The translations under genes and the position numbers were made by a program. The notes beneath the pieces are model-generated. The model ran no database searches. It saw nothing but the letters and a program-made list of their open reading frames with translations, and was not told where the DNA came from. DNA of 46,585 nt from Fibrobacter succinogenes (GTDB lineage Bacteria; Fibrobacterota; Fibrobacteria; Fibrobacterales; Fibrobacteraceae): the NCBI GenBank assembly GCA_902800815.1, contig CADCGB010000031.1:1-46585 (forward strand). Direction: 5' to 3'. Below, in pieces: positions 1 to 7,892 of the stretch; position 1 is the stretch's first letter, and each line of letters starts with the position of its first letter.

Positions 1-1674
1 TTCAGCGAAGACGAACTGGACGAAAACAAGTGCGACCCAATCAGCCACCGCCCGGTGGAATGGCTCAAGGAAAAGAACTACTTCTTCAAGATGGGTTCTT
101 ACCAGCAAAAGCTGATTGACTTCTTGGAAAGCCACAAGGACTGGATTGTGCCGGACTACCGCTGGAACGAAATCCGCGGATTCTTGCGCCAGCCGCTGAA
201 CGACCTCTGCATCAGCCGCCCGAAGGCACGCCTTAGCTGGGGCATTCCGCTGCCGTTCGACACCGACTACGTGACCTACGTTTGGTTCGACGCTTTGCTC
301 AACTACGTGAGTGCCTCGACCGCATTCCACAAGACTTACGCCGACGGCACGCCGATTTGGCCCGCCACCTACCACCTGATCGGTAAGGACATTTTGACGA
401 CTCACAGCGTGTACTGGCCGACCATGCTCATGGCTCTCGACATTCCGCTCCCGCAGCACATCTTGGCCCACGGCTGGTGGCTCGTGAACGGCGGCGAAAA
501 GATGAGCAAGTCCGCAGGCAACGTGGTGAACCCCATGGACTACATGGAAAAGTACGGCATCGACGCATTCCGTTACTTCCTCGCCCGCGAAATGGTCGTC
601 GGTCAAGACGCCAACTTCACTCACGAAGCATTCGTGCGCCGCATCAACAGCGACCTCGCCAACGACCTCGGTAACGTGCTGAACCGCGTACACCGTTTGG
701 TCATCACGAACTTCGAAGGCAAGCTCCCCGCTGCCACCGCTACCGGTGATGCCGAAAAGGAAGTCATCGACCTTGCCAACAAGGTGATTGCCGAAATCAA
801 GGAAGGCCTGCCGCAGGCTCGTCTCTCCCAGTCTATCGAAACTATCATGCAGCTCGTGCGTAGCATCAACCGCTACCTCGAAGTCAAGGCCCCGTGGAAG
901 CTCGCGAAGGACCCCGCCCTCAAGGGCGAACTCGCGACCGTGCTCTACGTGTCCGCCGAAGCCGTGCGTCTCTCGCTCAGCCTGCTGTGGCCGGTAATCC
1001 CCGCCAAGGCAGAAGAAGGCCTCGCCATGATCGGCTGCAAGTTCCAGAGCGCCGACGACCTCGCCTGGGGTATCCTCAAGGGTGGTGAAGCGTTCGGCGA
1101 AGGCAAGCCGCTCTTCCCGCGCATTGAGGAAGAAGTCAAGAAGCCCGAAGCCCAGCCGAAGCCCAAGCAGAACAAGCCGTTGATGGCAGCCGACGTGCCC
1201 GCCGCCATGGACATGCGCGTAGCCCAGATCAAGGAAGTAGCCGACCATCCGGATGCCACGAGCCTCTACGTGCTCAAGGTGGACGCCGGCGAAGGCGAAC
1301 TCCGCACTATATGCAGCGGCCTCAAGAACAGCTACAAGGCCGAAGAACTCCAGGACAGGAAGATTCTCCTGTTCGCGAACCTTAAGCCGAGCGCACTCCG
1401 CGGTATCATGAGCCAGGGCATGCTCTTTGCGGGCGACCTGGACAACGAAGCACACACTTGCCGCCTCGTCTCCGTGCCCGAAGACGCGAAGCCGGGTGAC
1501 CGCGCACTCTTCAAGGGTGTCGCCCCGAGCGAACCGCGCGAGCTCAAGGTGAAGGACTTCGAGAAGATTGCGCTCTCCGTGAAGGGTGGCGCCGTGTTCT
1601 GCGATGCCCTCGCTCTTGAAGTGAACGGCAAGCCGGTGACCTGCGATGTGGCCGACGGCAACGGCGTGCATTAA
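1..1674 (+). CDS. metG: Methionyl-tRNA synthetase, C-terminal part (5' end outside window)
   Basis: Class I aminoacyl-tRNA synthetase that charges tRNA-Met in the cytoplasm. The open frame continues to the left edge, so the N-terminal HIGH part is missing and 557 codons are visible. The second half of the catalytic domain is clear: a W-F-D-A-L-L-N-Y stretch, then K-D-I-L-T-T-H-S, and the KMSKS loop (KMSKSAGN) coded near 499-520. A helical anticodon-binding domain follows. From about 1180 to 1510 there is a Trbp111-like OB-fold tRNA-binding domain (D-M-R-V-A-Q-I ... H-P-D-A-T-S-L-Y ... I-C-S-G-L), which in this family often drives dimerisation. It ends in TAA at 1672-1674. Identification is secure; only the true start cannot be seen. 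Confidence 0.97.
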   Translation, partial: FSEDELDENKCDPISHRPVEWLKEKNYFFKMGSYQQKLIDFLESHKDWIVPDYRWNEIRGFLRQPLNDLCISRPKARLSWGIPLPFDTDYVTYVWFDALLNYVSASTAFHKTYADGTPIWPATYHLIGKDILTTHSVYWPTMLMALDIPLPQHILAHGWWLVNGGEKMSKSAGNVVNPMDYMEKYGIDAFRYFLAREMVVGQDANFTHEAFVRRINSDLANDLGNVLNRVHRLVITNFEGKLPAATATGDAEKEVIDLANKVIAEIKEGLPQARLSQSIETIMQLVRSINRYLEVKAPWKLAKDPALKGELATVLYVSAEAVRLSLSLLWPVIPAKAEEGLAMIGCKFQSADDLAWGILKGGEAFGEGKPLFPRIEEEVKKPEAQPKPKQNKPLMAADVPAAMDMRVAQIKEVADHPDATSLYVLKVDAGEGELRTICSGLKNSYKAEELQDRKILLFANLKPSALRGIMSQGMLFAGDLDNEAHTCRLVSVPEDAKPGDRALFKGVAPSEPRELKVKDFEKIALSVKGGAVFCDALALEVNGKPVTCDVADGNGVH

Positions 1675-1707
1675 GTATATTCCAAATTAGAGCAATGCAT
1701 TCCATCT

Positions 1708-1752
1708 GCGCATACCCGCATTTCGTCGTTTTTTCAAAATGCGGTTATACGC
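1708..1752 (+). terminator. Stem-loop after metG
   Basis: Two 16-nt arms (1708-1723 and 1737-1752) pair with two mismatches around a T-rich 13-nt loop. No strong T-run follows, so this is either a weak terminator or an mRNA 3'-end stabiliser. Confidence 0.4.
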
Positions 1753-1769
1753 TTTGAACAAAGTGGCGG

Positions 1770-1781
1770 TATATTAAGGGT
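1770..1781 (+). promoter_or_regulatory. TATATT box directly before the start codon
   Basis: TATATT at 1770-1775 is followed by six bases and then the ATG at 1782. If it is a -10 element, transcription starts at or next to the ATG. The same arrangement recurs at several other genes in the window. Confidence 0.4.
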
Positions 1782-2552
1782 ATGCGATTCTTCTACCTGA
1801 CAATCCTCGCGTTCCTTATCGCGCTCAGCGGATGCACCATGCACCCGCCTTCAGCGTCTGGTTTCATGGAAGCGGGTGAACAGGGAAAAAACGACGAGAA
1901 GGTGCGCGTGCTTACCGCCCGTGCCGAAAAAATCAACTTCAGCCTCTCCGGTGACGAGTGGAACATTCCCATCGCCCTCGAGACCACGACAGCGACACGC
2001 AGTGGTTATGTATCGGGATGGGGCATCCTCCCCTCGCCCTACGTGACCTTCGGCTACGCCGACAAGTACTTCGGATGGCGCAGCTGGGTTTCCGCCATCT
2101 GGCTCGGCATCACGGTCGGGGCCATCTGCGCTAGCGGAATATGTTTCGACGACGATGGCGGCAGCGACGACTACTCATACGACTACAGTGACGACAGCGA
2201 CGATGTCGACCTTATTGAACTAGACTCCTTCCTAGCCGCATGGACACAGCTATTCAGCGGCGGGCTATCATTCATCGAGCAAATCCCCGTCGGCGACTTT
2301 CTGCGCATCGGATTCGAACAGTACATCTGCCGCAATTTCTGGCTCAACTGGGGTGCCATCGGCGACCAGGAGGACTTCGGCAATGTCGAAGTCGGCGTAG
2401 GTGCGTACATGAGCTTCAGGGTAAACAATCACAGGGTATCGCTGGATGCGCATTACGGGCTTCTCGACTTCAATACAAGGAAGCCTCGCCTATCCCTCGC
2501 GATTACCTACAGCAACGTCCTTGTTTACGAATCCGCCTCTTCCATAAAGTAG
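1782..2552 (+). CDS. Hypothetical lipoprotein with an Asp-rich segment
   Basis: A 256-residue protein whose function I do not recognise. Residues 1-18 form a lipoprotein signal peptide: a hydrophobic run ending L-S-G-C with Cys18, so it should be lipid-anchored in the envelope. Around residues 125-147 there is a low-complexity stretch dominated by Asp, Ser and Tyr, possibly a flexible or cation-binding loop. The last 60 residues alternate hydrophobic and polar positions (M-S-F-R-V ... R-V-S-L-D-A-H-Y ... L-S-L-A-I-T-Y) like strands of an outer-membrane barrel. It stands alone between metG and a convergent glutaminyl cyclase gene. There is no convincing Shine-Dalgarno; a TATATT box lies 6 nt before the ATG. 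Real gene: fairly sure. Role: unknown. Confidence 0.75.
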   Translation: MRFFYLTILAFLIALSGCTMHPPSASGFMEAGEQGKNDEKVRVLTARAEKINFSLSGDEWNIPIALETTTATRSGYVSGWGILPSPYVTFGYADKYFGWRSWVSAIWLGITVGAICASGICFDDDGGSDDYSYDYSDDSDDVDLIELDSFLAAWTQLFSGGLSFIEQIPVGDFLRIGFEQYICRNFWLNWGAIGDQEDFGNVEVGVGAYMSFRVNNHRVSLDAHYGLLDFNTRKPRLSLAITYSNVLVYESASSIK

Positions 2553-2559
2553 GAAGATT

Positions 2560-3312
2560 TTACGGCTCTGCAATCTTGTAAATCTGCGGCCAGTACTTGC
2601 CCGTAACCCACAGGTACTTGCCATCGTAGGCAATTCCGTTCAACACGTCGATATTCGGGTATTTCGCATATACCTCGCGAACCTTCGCAGAGAAGTCGAT
2701 ATACTTCAGCACCTTCCCGCTAGGCAAGTCAATGACCGCAATAAGCGGGGTCTGCCAGATATTTGCATACAAGGTATTACCGACAATTTCAAGCTCGTTC
2801 AGGTTCCTTACCGGCTTGCCGCCATCGGTCACGCGGATGGAACCCATCACGTAGAACCCGCCGAGAGCAATCTGCAAGAGCTCATCACTGCCGTTGCTCA
2901 TCAGGAGGGCGTTACGCCAGTAGGTAAGCCCCCAGCCCTCGGTTGGAATGTGGAACTCGCTCTTGTACCTGAACGGCTTTCTGCTGTAGATAAACGCCTT
3001 CTTGGATTTCCACGTGAGGTAGAAGATATCCTCACCTACGGCAATCGAGCCTTCCCCGAAATAACGGGGAGCAAGCCTTGCGGAATCAAGAATCTTGCCA
3101 TCGAGCGTGCGGCGGTACAGGCCGGATTCCCCATACTGCCCCGTAGTTTCAATCAATTCCTTGCCGTCAAAGAACAACCCCTGCGTAAAATGCGACATTT
3201 CGTGCGGGATAGAATCGAGAATCGTTGGTACGACACGCGGAGCCTGCGCAAGCGCTGCAGTCGCAAGAAAGCACACAAGAAACAATGGACGAACGACAAG
3301 AGATAAACGCAT
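2560..3312 (-). CDS. Glutaminyl-peptide cyclotransferase (glutamine cyclotransferase family)
   Basis: Predicted secreted enzyme of the beta-propeller glutamine cyclotransferase family, which converts N-terminal glutamine of peptides to pyroglutamate. The 250-residue protein begins with a signal peptide (hydrophobic, ending A-L-A-Q-A). Family signatures are visible: P-H-x-x-x-x-F-T-Q-G-L near the start, then E-T-T-G-Q-Y-G-E-S, G-E-G, E-G-W-G-L-T, L-N-E-L-E, A-N-I-W, and near the end V-L-N-G-I-A-Y-D. I place the start at ATG 3312; a TTG two codons upstream is possible but would add nothing to the signal. It is divergent from the DUF4416 gene, with only 27 bp between the two ATGs, so their promoters must overlap. 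Family assignment strong; physiological substrate unknown. Confidence 0.9.
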   Translation of the reverse strand: MRLSLVVRPLFLVCFLATAALAQAPRVVPTILDSIPHEMSHFTQGLFFDGKELIETTGQYGESGLYRRTLDGKILDSARLAPRYFGEGSIAVGEDIFYLTWKSKKAFIYSRKPFRYKSEFHIPTEGWGLTYWRNALLMSNGSDELLQIALGGFYVMGSIRVTDGGKPVRNLNELEIVGNTLYANIWQTPLIAVIDLPSGKVLKYIDFSAKVREVYAKYPNIDVLNGIAYDGKYLWVTGKYWPQIYKIAEP

Positions 3313-3339
3313 GTGCAAAAATTACTAAATTACCTAAAC

Positions 3340-3909
3340 ATGGGCGAACTCCGTACACCGGCCAAGGTCAAGATTATCGTGGGAATCCTCGCGAAGGACG
3401 CCCCATCGGTCGAGGCTGTGCGCGCCACGCTCCGGGAAAAGTTCGGAGAAGAAGACCTGAACCTCGCCCCCTTCCCCTTCACGTTTACCAACTACTATGT
3501 CGAAGAAATCGGGAACGAGCCCGTACGCGCGTTCTTTAGCTACGAGACGCTAGTGGAGCGCGAGACCATCGTCGACATAAAGCTCTGGACCAACGATATC
3601 GAACTCGAAATCGCCAGGCAGAACGGAACACCGGGACTACGCCCCGTAAACCTGGACCCGGGCTACATGACCCTCGGGCAGTTCTTCCTCGCGACAACGA
3701 AGGACCAACGCCAGCGCGTGTATATGCAGCGCGGAATCTTCGTGGAACCCACGCTGTATTTCCAGGACGGGCATTTTCATGCCTTCGAATGGACCTACCG
3801 CGATTACCAGAGCGAAAAGTATATACAATATCTTGAACAAGTTCGCGCCCGCCTCGCCTACCAGATGAGCACGGGCAAGCCTTACCGCCTTAGGCGAGAA
3901 ACCCATTAA
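3340..3909 (+). CDS. DUF4416 family protein
   Basis: A 189-residue cytoplasmic protein of the DUF4416 family, conserved in several Gram-negative lineages and without a known function. Matching features are the opening K-V-K-I-I-V-G-I-L-A-K-D, the central F-T-F-T-N-Y-Y, R-x-F-F-S-Y-E-x-L-V, V-N-L-D-P-G-Y-M-T-L-G-Q-F-F-L-A-T-T-K-D and the terminal F-E-W-T-Y-R-D-Y. An upstream in-frame GTG (3313) would overlap the divergent gene; the ATG at 3340 is preferred because the conserved sequence begins just after it and a TAAATT box lies 8 nt upstream. No Shine-Dalgarno is visible. Confidence 0.88.
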   Translation: MGELRTPAKVKIIVGILAKDAPSVEAVRATLREKFGEEDLNLAPFPFTFTNYYVEEIGNEPVRAFFSYETLVERETIVDIKLWTNDIELEIARQNGTPGLRPVNLDPGYMTLGQFFLATTKDQRQRVYMQRGIFVEPTLYFQDGHFHAFEWTYRDYQSEKYIQYLEQVRARLAYQMSTGKPYRLRRETH

Positions 3910-3910
3910 A

Positions 3911-3937
3911 CATTTCACATTACACATCACACATTTT
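3911..3937 (+). repeat. Low-complexity CACAT-type run before the DUF486 gene
   Basis: The 29-bp gap between two genes consists of imperfect short units of the type ACATT/ACACAT. It holds no Shine-Dalgarno or -10-like box, so the DUF486 gene is probably translated from the upstream transcript. Confidence 0.35.
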
Positions 3938-3938
3938 T

Positions 3939-4310
3939 ATGAAAGCCGGAATATTTACAGTCATCCTCCTCATCATCAGCAACGTGTTCATGACCGCTGC
4001 CTGGTACGGAAACCTCAAGCTGAAAGAAATGCACATCTCCACCGACTGGCCGCTAATCCTCGTGATTCTCGCCTCGTGGGGAGTCGCCCTCATCGAGTAC
4101 TTCTTCATGATTCCCGCGAACAACATCGGGAGCAAGATCAACGGCGGGCCATTCAACCTGATGCAGCTGAAGGTCATCCAGGAGGCGATTTCGCTTACGG
4201 TCTTTACCGTCATCGCGACTACGGTCTTCAATAACGAGGCGCTGCACTGGAACCATGTCGTCGCCTTCGTGCTCATCATCGGAGCGGTTTTCTTCGCTTT
4301 CCTTAAATGA
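3939..4310 (+). CDS. DUF486 / DMT-type small membrane protein
   Basis: A 123-residue integral membrane protein with four hydrophobic segments (about residues 4-22, 38-58, 80-98 and 104-122). It matches the DUF486 family of the drug/metabolite transporter clan: T-A-A-W-Y-G-N-L-K, A-S-W-G-V-A-L-I-E-Y, P-A-N-N-I-G, and Q-L-K-V-I-Q-E. Family members are presumed small-molecule exporters, but no substrate is established. Its TGA stop overlaps the ATG of the next gene (ATGA at 4307-4310), so the M23 peptidase is probably translationally coupled to it. Confidence 0.9.
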   Translation: MKAGIFTVILLIISNVFMTAAWYGNLKLKEMHISTDWPLILVILASWGVALIEYFFMIPANNIGSKINGGPFNLMQLKVIQEAISLTVFTVIATTVFNNEALHWNHVVAFVLIIGAVFFAFLK

Positions 4311-5296
4311 TCGTTGCCTCACGACATAGCTGGGCAAGGCTTGTCGCCGCAATCGCCTTCACCATCGCGTGCATGAACGTGCATGTAGATGCAAAGCAGG
4401 CACCCAAGAAAAAGCAGAAGACAACTGCAGTCAAGAGCAGTGCAAAAAAAAGCAAGCCCGCGTCAAAGACCGCAGCAAAGCCGAAAGAAAAACCTAAGGC
4501 TACACCGAAAGCAGTAGAGTCCGATTCCTCTGTCGTGAAAATTGACGCAAACGACCCGAAGGCATTTACCAAGGCTATCCTACTGGACAAGCAGGGCGTT
4601 GAGTTCGAGGTCGTGGGTGAAGAAAAACAGCCTGCCCCGAAACTTGTCGTCAAGGAAAAGGTAAAGGAGGACTTCTTCGACTTTTCCATGATGCTCGTGC
4701 CCGTCACGCACCCGGCACCCATCGCATCGAAATACGGGATGCGCGACCACAGGCTACACCGTGGAGTCGACGTGAGCGTCATCAAGGACGAGCCTATACT
4801 TGCCGCATTCCCGGGAGTTGTTTCGATGGCGAAATACAACAAGGGCGGGTACGGGCATTACGTTGTCGTCGACCACGAGAACGGGCTGCAGACACTTTAC
4901 GGGCACCTCTCGGAAAGGCTCGTAAAGATTGGCGACCGCGTATACCCGGGCGATATCGTGGGGCTTGCGGGCAATTCCGGGCGGTCTTCGGGAGCGCACC
5001 TGCATTTCGAGATCCATTACGGAGAAATTAACATCGACCCCGAGACCATCGTAGATTTCCCGAACTGGGACCTGAAACCGGGCGTCGAGAAGGTTTCCAA
5101 GAAGTCCATAGTGCGTGCACACTACAACATGCAGCGCAAGCTCAAGAAAGAAGGCACGTACGTGGTGAAAAAAGGCGACACGCAGGGGAAAGTCGCCAAG
5201 TGGTTCAACATCTCGATCGAGGCGCTCTGCCGCATCAACAACCTGCAGCCCGGCGCCCCGCTCAAGGCCGGCCAAAAACTACTCGGAAGCAAGTGA
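4307..5296 (+). CDS. M23 family metallopeptidase with C-terminal LysM domain
   Basis: Predicted envelope peptidoglycan endopeptidase or amidase activator, 329 residues. An N-terminal hydrophobic segment (about 8-26) is followed by a Lys/Ala-rich spacer (about 27-75) that could span the periplasm. The M23 LytM domain covers roughly 120-255. The zinc ligands look intact: the H-R-G-V-D motif near residue 151 and H-L-H-F-E near 230, with G-Y-G-H-Y-V-V-V-D-H and L-Y-G-H-L between. A LysM-type glycan-binding domain follows at about 282-326 (Y-V-V-K-K-G-D-T ... I-N-N-L-Q ... L-K-A-G-Q-K-L). Having LysM after the peptidase is less usual than before it. It starts in the ATGA overlap with the DUF486 gene, and its last 18 bases overlap the convergent thiE. 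Confidence 0.9.
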   Translation: MIVASRHSWARLVAAIAFTIACMNVHVDAKQAPKKKQKTTAVKSSAKKSKPASKTAAKPKEKPKATPKAVESDSSVVKIDANDPKAFTKAILLDKQGVEFEVVGEEKQPAPKLVVKEKVKEDFFDFSMMLVPVTHPAPIASKYGMRDHRLHRGVDVSVIKDEPILAAFPGVVSMAKYNKGGYGHYVVVDHENGLQTLYGHLSERLVKIGDRVYPGDIVGLAGNSGRSSGAHLHFEIHYGEINIDPETIVDFPNWDLKPGVEKVSKKSIVRAHYNMQRKLKKEGTYVVKKGDTQGKVAKWFNISIEALCRINNLQPGAPLKAGQKLLGSK

Positions 5297-5914
5297 TATA
5301 AAAGCCTGCTTCAATTCACGCGTAGCGGTCTCCGGGTCCGCGGCCTTCATAATGGCCGATACAGCGCAGATACCCGCGATACCCGAGCCTTTCAGCACAA
5401 AGATATTGTCCTTGTTAAGCCCGCCAATCGCATTCACCGGAATGGGGACCGCCTTCACCACTTCCTTGAGCGTTTCTACCGGAGTGATAACCGTCTTCAC
5501 ATGAGTCGTGGTAGGATAAATTGCACCACAGCCCAGGTAATCCGCCCCCTGTTCATAGGCCTCCAATGCCTGCGGAACCGTCTTTGCGGTAACCCCAATG
5601 ATTTTATCGGGCCCAAGAATACGTCGGGCATCGCACGCAGGCATATCGCTCTGCCCCACATGGACACCCTCCGCACCGATCGCGAGCGCCACATCCACAC
5701 GGTCATCGATAATCAGCGGGATTCCATAGCGTGCAGTAATCTCGTGCGTCGCATTTGCCAACTGCATATATTCACGAGTGGACTTGTCCTTTTCGCGCAA
5801 CTGTATAATTGTCGCGCCACCCTTGCAGGCGGCCTCCACCACCGGCAAAAAACGGTCTTCGGGTACACACGTGCTATCGGTAATGAAGTAAAGGGTCATA
5901 TCGAGATTTTTCAT
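5279..5914 (-). CDS. thiE: Thiamine-phosphate synthase
   Basis: Joins the pyrimidine (HMP-PP) and thiazole phosphates to make thiamine phosphate in the cytoplasm. The 211-residue length is normal for ThiE. Typical motifs are present: L-Y-F-I-T-D near the N-terminus, Q-L-R-E-K-D, the I-D-D-R-V-D-V-A-L-A-I-G-A-E-G-V-H-V-G-Q-S-D-M-P block that binds the pyrimidine pyrophosphate and Mg2+, G-A-I-Y-P-T-T-T-H-V-K, and A-I-G-G-L-N near the C-terminus. It lies on the same strand as thiG and thiH but is separated from them by two inverted pilin genes. It has its own TATCTT box 7 nt before the ATG and no Shine-Dalgarno. No TPP riboswitch is recognisable upstream. Confidence 0.96.
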   Translation of the reverse strand: MKNLDMTLYFITDSTCVPEDRFLPVVEAACKGGATIIQLREKDKSTREYMQLANATHEITARYGIPLIIDDRVDVALAIGAEGVHVGQSDMPACDARRILGPDKIIGVTAKTVPQALEAYEQGADYLGCGAIYPTTTHVKTVITPVETLKEVVKAVPIPVNAIGGLNKDNIFVLKGSGIAGICAVSAIMKAADPETATRELKQAFISLASE

Positions 5915-5927
5915 AGTTCTAAAGATA
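5915..5927 (-). promoter_or_regulatory. TATCTT box 7 nt before thiE
   Basis: On the minus strand TATCTT (5927-5922) is followed by seven bases and then the thiE ATG. This is the geometry expected for a leaderless transcript. Confidence 0.4.
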
Positions 5928-6055
5928 GCAAAAAAGCCCTATTTTCTGTGATTTTCGTTAAATTTCGCGAATAAAACAAAAAAAATATCGTTTCTAGACG
6001 CAAAAATAAGTTATTTTATTTACGTAAAAGGTTCGTTTTTGCAAGGGATGTTTGT

Positions 6056-6922
6056 ATGCAACCGCAAGAGCAAAACAAGCGCAAAAAAGGGTTCACCCTC
6101 ATCGAACTCATGGTGGTTATCTCCATTATGGGTATTCTCGCCGCAGTTGCTGTGCCGAACATCTATGGGCTTGTCGAGAAATCTAAAGAAAAAGTAGACC
6201 TGCTCAAATTGTTCTATTTGAGAGATGCGCTAAACAGAGCTCTAATTGAAGATGGAGATGCCTTGTACAACAGCCCATATCTTTCTGAAGGGACAGATTC
6301 AGCCAAGACAAAAAATCACAATGACCTAGAAAATAATTTGAAAAAAGATGCTGGCGTAGCCTTGTTCGTTCACGAAGTGAAACCCGGCGTTTCCCCCAAC
6401 ATACAAAGTTCTCACAGTAGCATTGGAAATAACAACATGAGTTCTTTGATTAAGCAAGGGGGAGCATGGTACAACGCATTAAAGGAATCTGGCTTTGAAG
6501 GCGTTGCAGAGGTAGTGGCCTATAGACAAGACACCAAAGACAAAAAGGGAATAGACAAAGATGTGGAAGCGAACGGAAAGTCACACGACGCCTTCACGTT
6601 GAAAGAGGATAATGGAGACTGGCGTACTTACCCCAAAAATCCCATATTCATTTGCAAAGAACTAAACAACGGAAAATCAGCCGGTTTAGACGGAATATCG
6701 TCACAGGGTAATAATAGAACAAATTACCGTTTAACAATGAGTGTTCAATGGACCAACAGGGACCCCAATAGCCATTCTGTAGAAGTCGCATTACTCCCTA
6801 ATGGCGGGAAAATGCAGGATAGCGGTAAAGGGAAAGGCGGCGCAGGCAGCGCCTTCAAGACTGACCATGGGGTCTGCTTCTCAACCTACGGCGACATAGG
6901 TTGCAAGAACTACAGATATTAA
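6056..6922 (+). CDS. Type IV pilin-like protein (first of a tandem pair)
   Basis: A 288-residue prepilin-like protein. A short basic leader ends K-K-G, followed by F-T-L-I-E-L-M-V-V with the Glu at position 5 of the mature protein, the signature cut and N-methylated by the prepilin peptidase. The hydrophobic helix continues to about residue 40. The large C-terminal domain (about 50-288) matches no pilin head I recognise and ends G-V-C-F-S-T-Y-G-D-I-G-C-K-N-Y-R-Y, with two Cys that could form a terminal disulfide loop. A paralog follows 145 bp downstream. The gene is visibly richer in A/T than its neighbours. AAGGG lies 9 nt before the ATG. Probably an extracellular pilus or pseudopilus component. 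Confidence 0.88.
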   Translation: MQPQEQNKRKKGFTLIELMVVISIMGILAAVAVPNIYGLVEKSKEKVDLLKLFYLRDALNRALIEDGDALYNSPYLSEGTDSAKTKNHNDLENNLKKDAGVALFVHEVKPGVSPNIQSSHSSIGNNNMSSLIKQGGAWYNALKESGFEGVAEVVAYRQDTKDKKGIDKDVEANGKSHDAFTLKEDNGDWRTYPKNPIFICKELNNGKSAGLDGISSQGNNRTNYRLTMSVQWTNRDPNSHSVEVALLPNGGKMQDSGKGKGGAGSAFKTDHGVCFSTYGDIGCKNYRY

Positions 6923-6925
6923 TGT

Positions 6926-6943
6926 CGTTTAACTAGTTAAACG
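6926..6943. repeat. Perfect 18-bp palindrome at the pilin / thiH-relic junction
   Basis: CGTTTAACTAGTTAAACG is identical on both strands. It lies 3 bp after the first pilin gene's stop and overlaps the end of the thiH remnant. It could be a regulator site, part of a terminator or a recombination scar. Confidence 0.7.
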
Positions 6944-6969
6944 TACAGATAGTCGTTTAGCACGGGCTG
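6937..6969 (-). pseudogene. Remnant of a second thiH 3' end (last 10 codons plus stop)
   Basis: Read on the minus strand, these 33 bases encode Q-P-V-L-N-D-Y-L-Y-V-stop, exactly the end of the intact thiH at 7889-7921. The two DNA copies differ at four positions, and all four are third-position changes that keep the amino acid or the stop (GTC/GTG, CTT/CTA, GAT/GAC, TAG/TAA). Upstream of the Gln codon the similarity stops. The remnant follows the first pilin gene by 14 bp, just as the intact thiH end abuts the second pilin gene. I infer a leftover of a recombination event with a diverged thiH allele. Confidence 0.75.
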
Positions 6970-7067
6970 AACAAGGATTTCAATTTGTTAAACAGCCACT
7001 AGCCATTTCGCATACAATATTTTATCTTTTTTGCGAAAAGAGTTTTCTATCTCAAAATAGATATTAT

Positions 7068-7892
7068 ATGTATACGGAAATGCAAAACAAGTGCAAACGC
7101 GGTTTTACTCTCATCGAGCTCATGGTCGTTATCGCGATTATGGGTATTCTTGCTGCAGTGGCCGTGCCAAGCGTATTCGGCATGGTTGAAAAGTCTAAAG
7201 AGAAAATTGACCTCCTTAAACTATACTACTTGAGAGATGCTTTGAACAGGGCCCTGCTGGAAAATGAAAATGCCTTGTACAACAATCCGTCTTCTATATC
7301 TTCCCAAAGCCTAAATGATGCACTAAAGAGTAATCTTGGCGTCGACTTGTTCATCATAGAGATGCGTCCGGATCTGCCCATGAATGTACAGCATAATCAC
7401 GATTCTATTAATAAGAATTCTCAGATGAGCAAACTGGTCGGAAACACTGGAACATGGTACGACGCCTTGAATGAAGCAGGATTTGAAGGAGTTGCAGATA
7501 TTATCGCACTTAGAAACGGCACCGTCAAAGGCAAGTTGGATCAAGATGGCGAAACATACCAAGCATACTCCTATAAGGATATAAATGGAAAACAACAAAA
7601 TCGAACCACACCCAAAAAACAAATATTCATCAGCTATTTGTTGAATCACGGGAAAGATTTGAGTAAAATGAATTCAAAACTTCAGGGTGGAAACGTAACA
7701 AACTATCGATTGAAGGTAAGTATCCAGTGGAGCGGGAGGGACGAGCACAGCCAATCTGTAGAAGTGGCCTTGGTTCCCGCTTCGGCAATAATGTGGGAAA
7801 ACGGGGAAGGCGGTGCGCTTCGCTCGGACCACGGAGTCTGTTTTTCAACTTACGGCGATAAAGGTTGTGCCAAATACCGGTACTCCAACTAA
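7068..7892 (+). CDS. Type IV pilin-like protein (second of a tandem pair)
   Basis: A 274-residue paralog of the preceding gene. It has the same processing site (basic leader ending R-G, then F-T-L-I-E-L-M-V-V), the same D-L-L-K-L-x-Y-L-R-D-A-L-N-R-A-L segment after the helix, the shared G-x-W-Y-x-A-L-x-E-x-G-F-E-G-V-A block, and the same C-terminal G-V-C-F-S-T-Y-G-D-x-G-C. The middle of the head has diverged more than the ends. The start is uncertain: ATG 7068, or an internal ATG at 7080 that gives a leader closer to the first pilin's. The TAA stop overlaps the convergent thiH stop by 4 bp. Like its partner it is A/T-richer than the flanking thi genes. Confidence 0.88.
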   Translation: MYTEMQNKCKRGFTLIELMVVIAIMGILAAVAVPSVFGMVEKSKEKIDLLKLYYLRDALNRALLENENALYNNPSSISSQSLNDALKSNLGVDLFIIEMRPDLPMNVQHNHDSINKNSQMSKLVGNTGTWYDALNEAGFEGVADIIALRNGTVKGKLDQDGETYQAYSYKDINGKQQNRTTPKKQIFISYLLNHGKDLSKMNSKLQGGNVTNYRLKVSIQWSGRDEHSQSVEVALVPASAIMWENGEGGALRSDHGVCFSTYGDKGCAKYRYSN

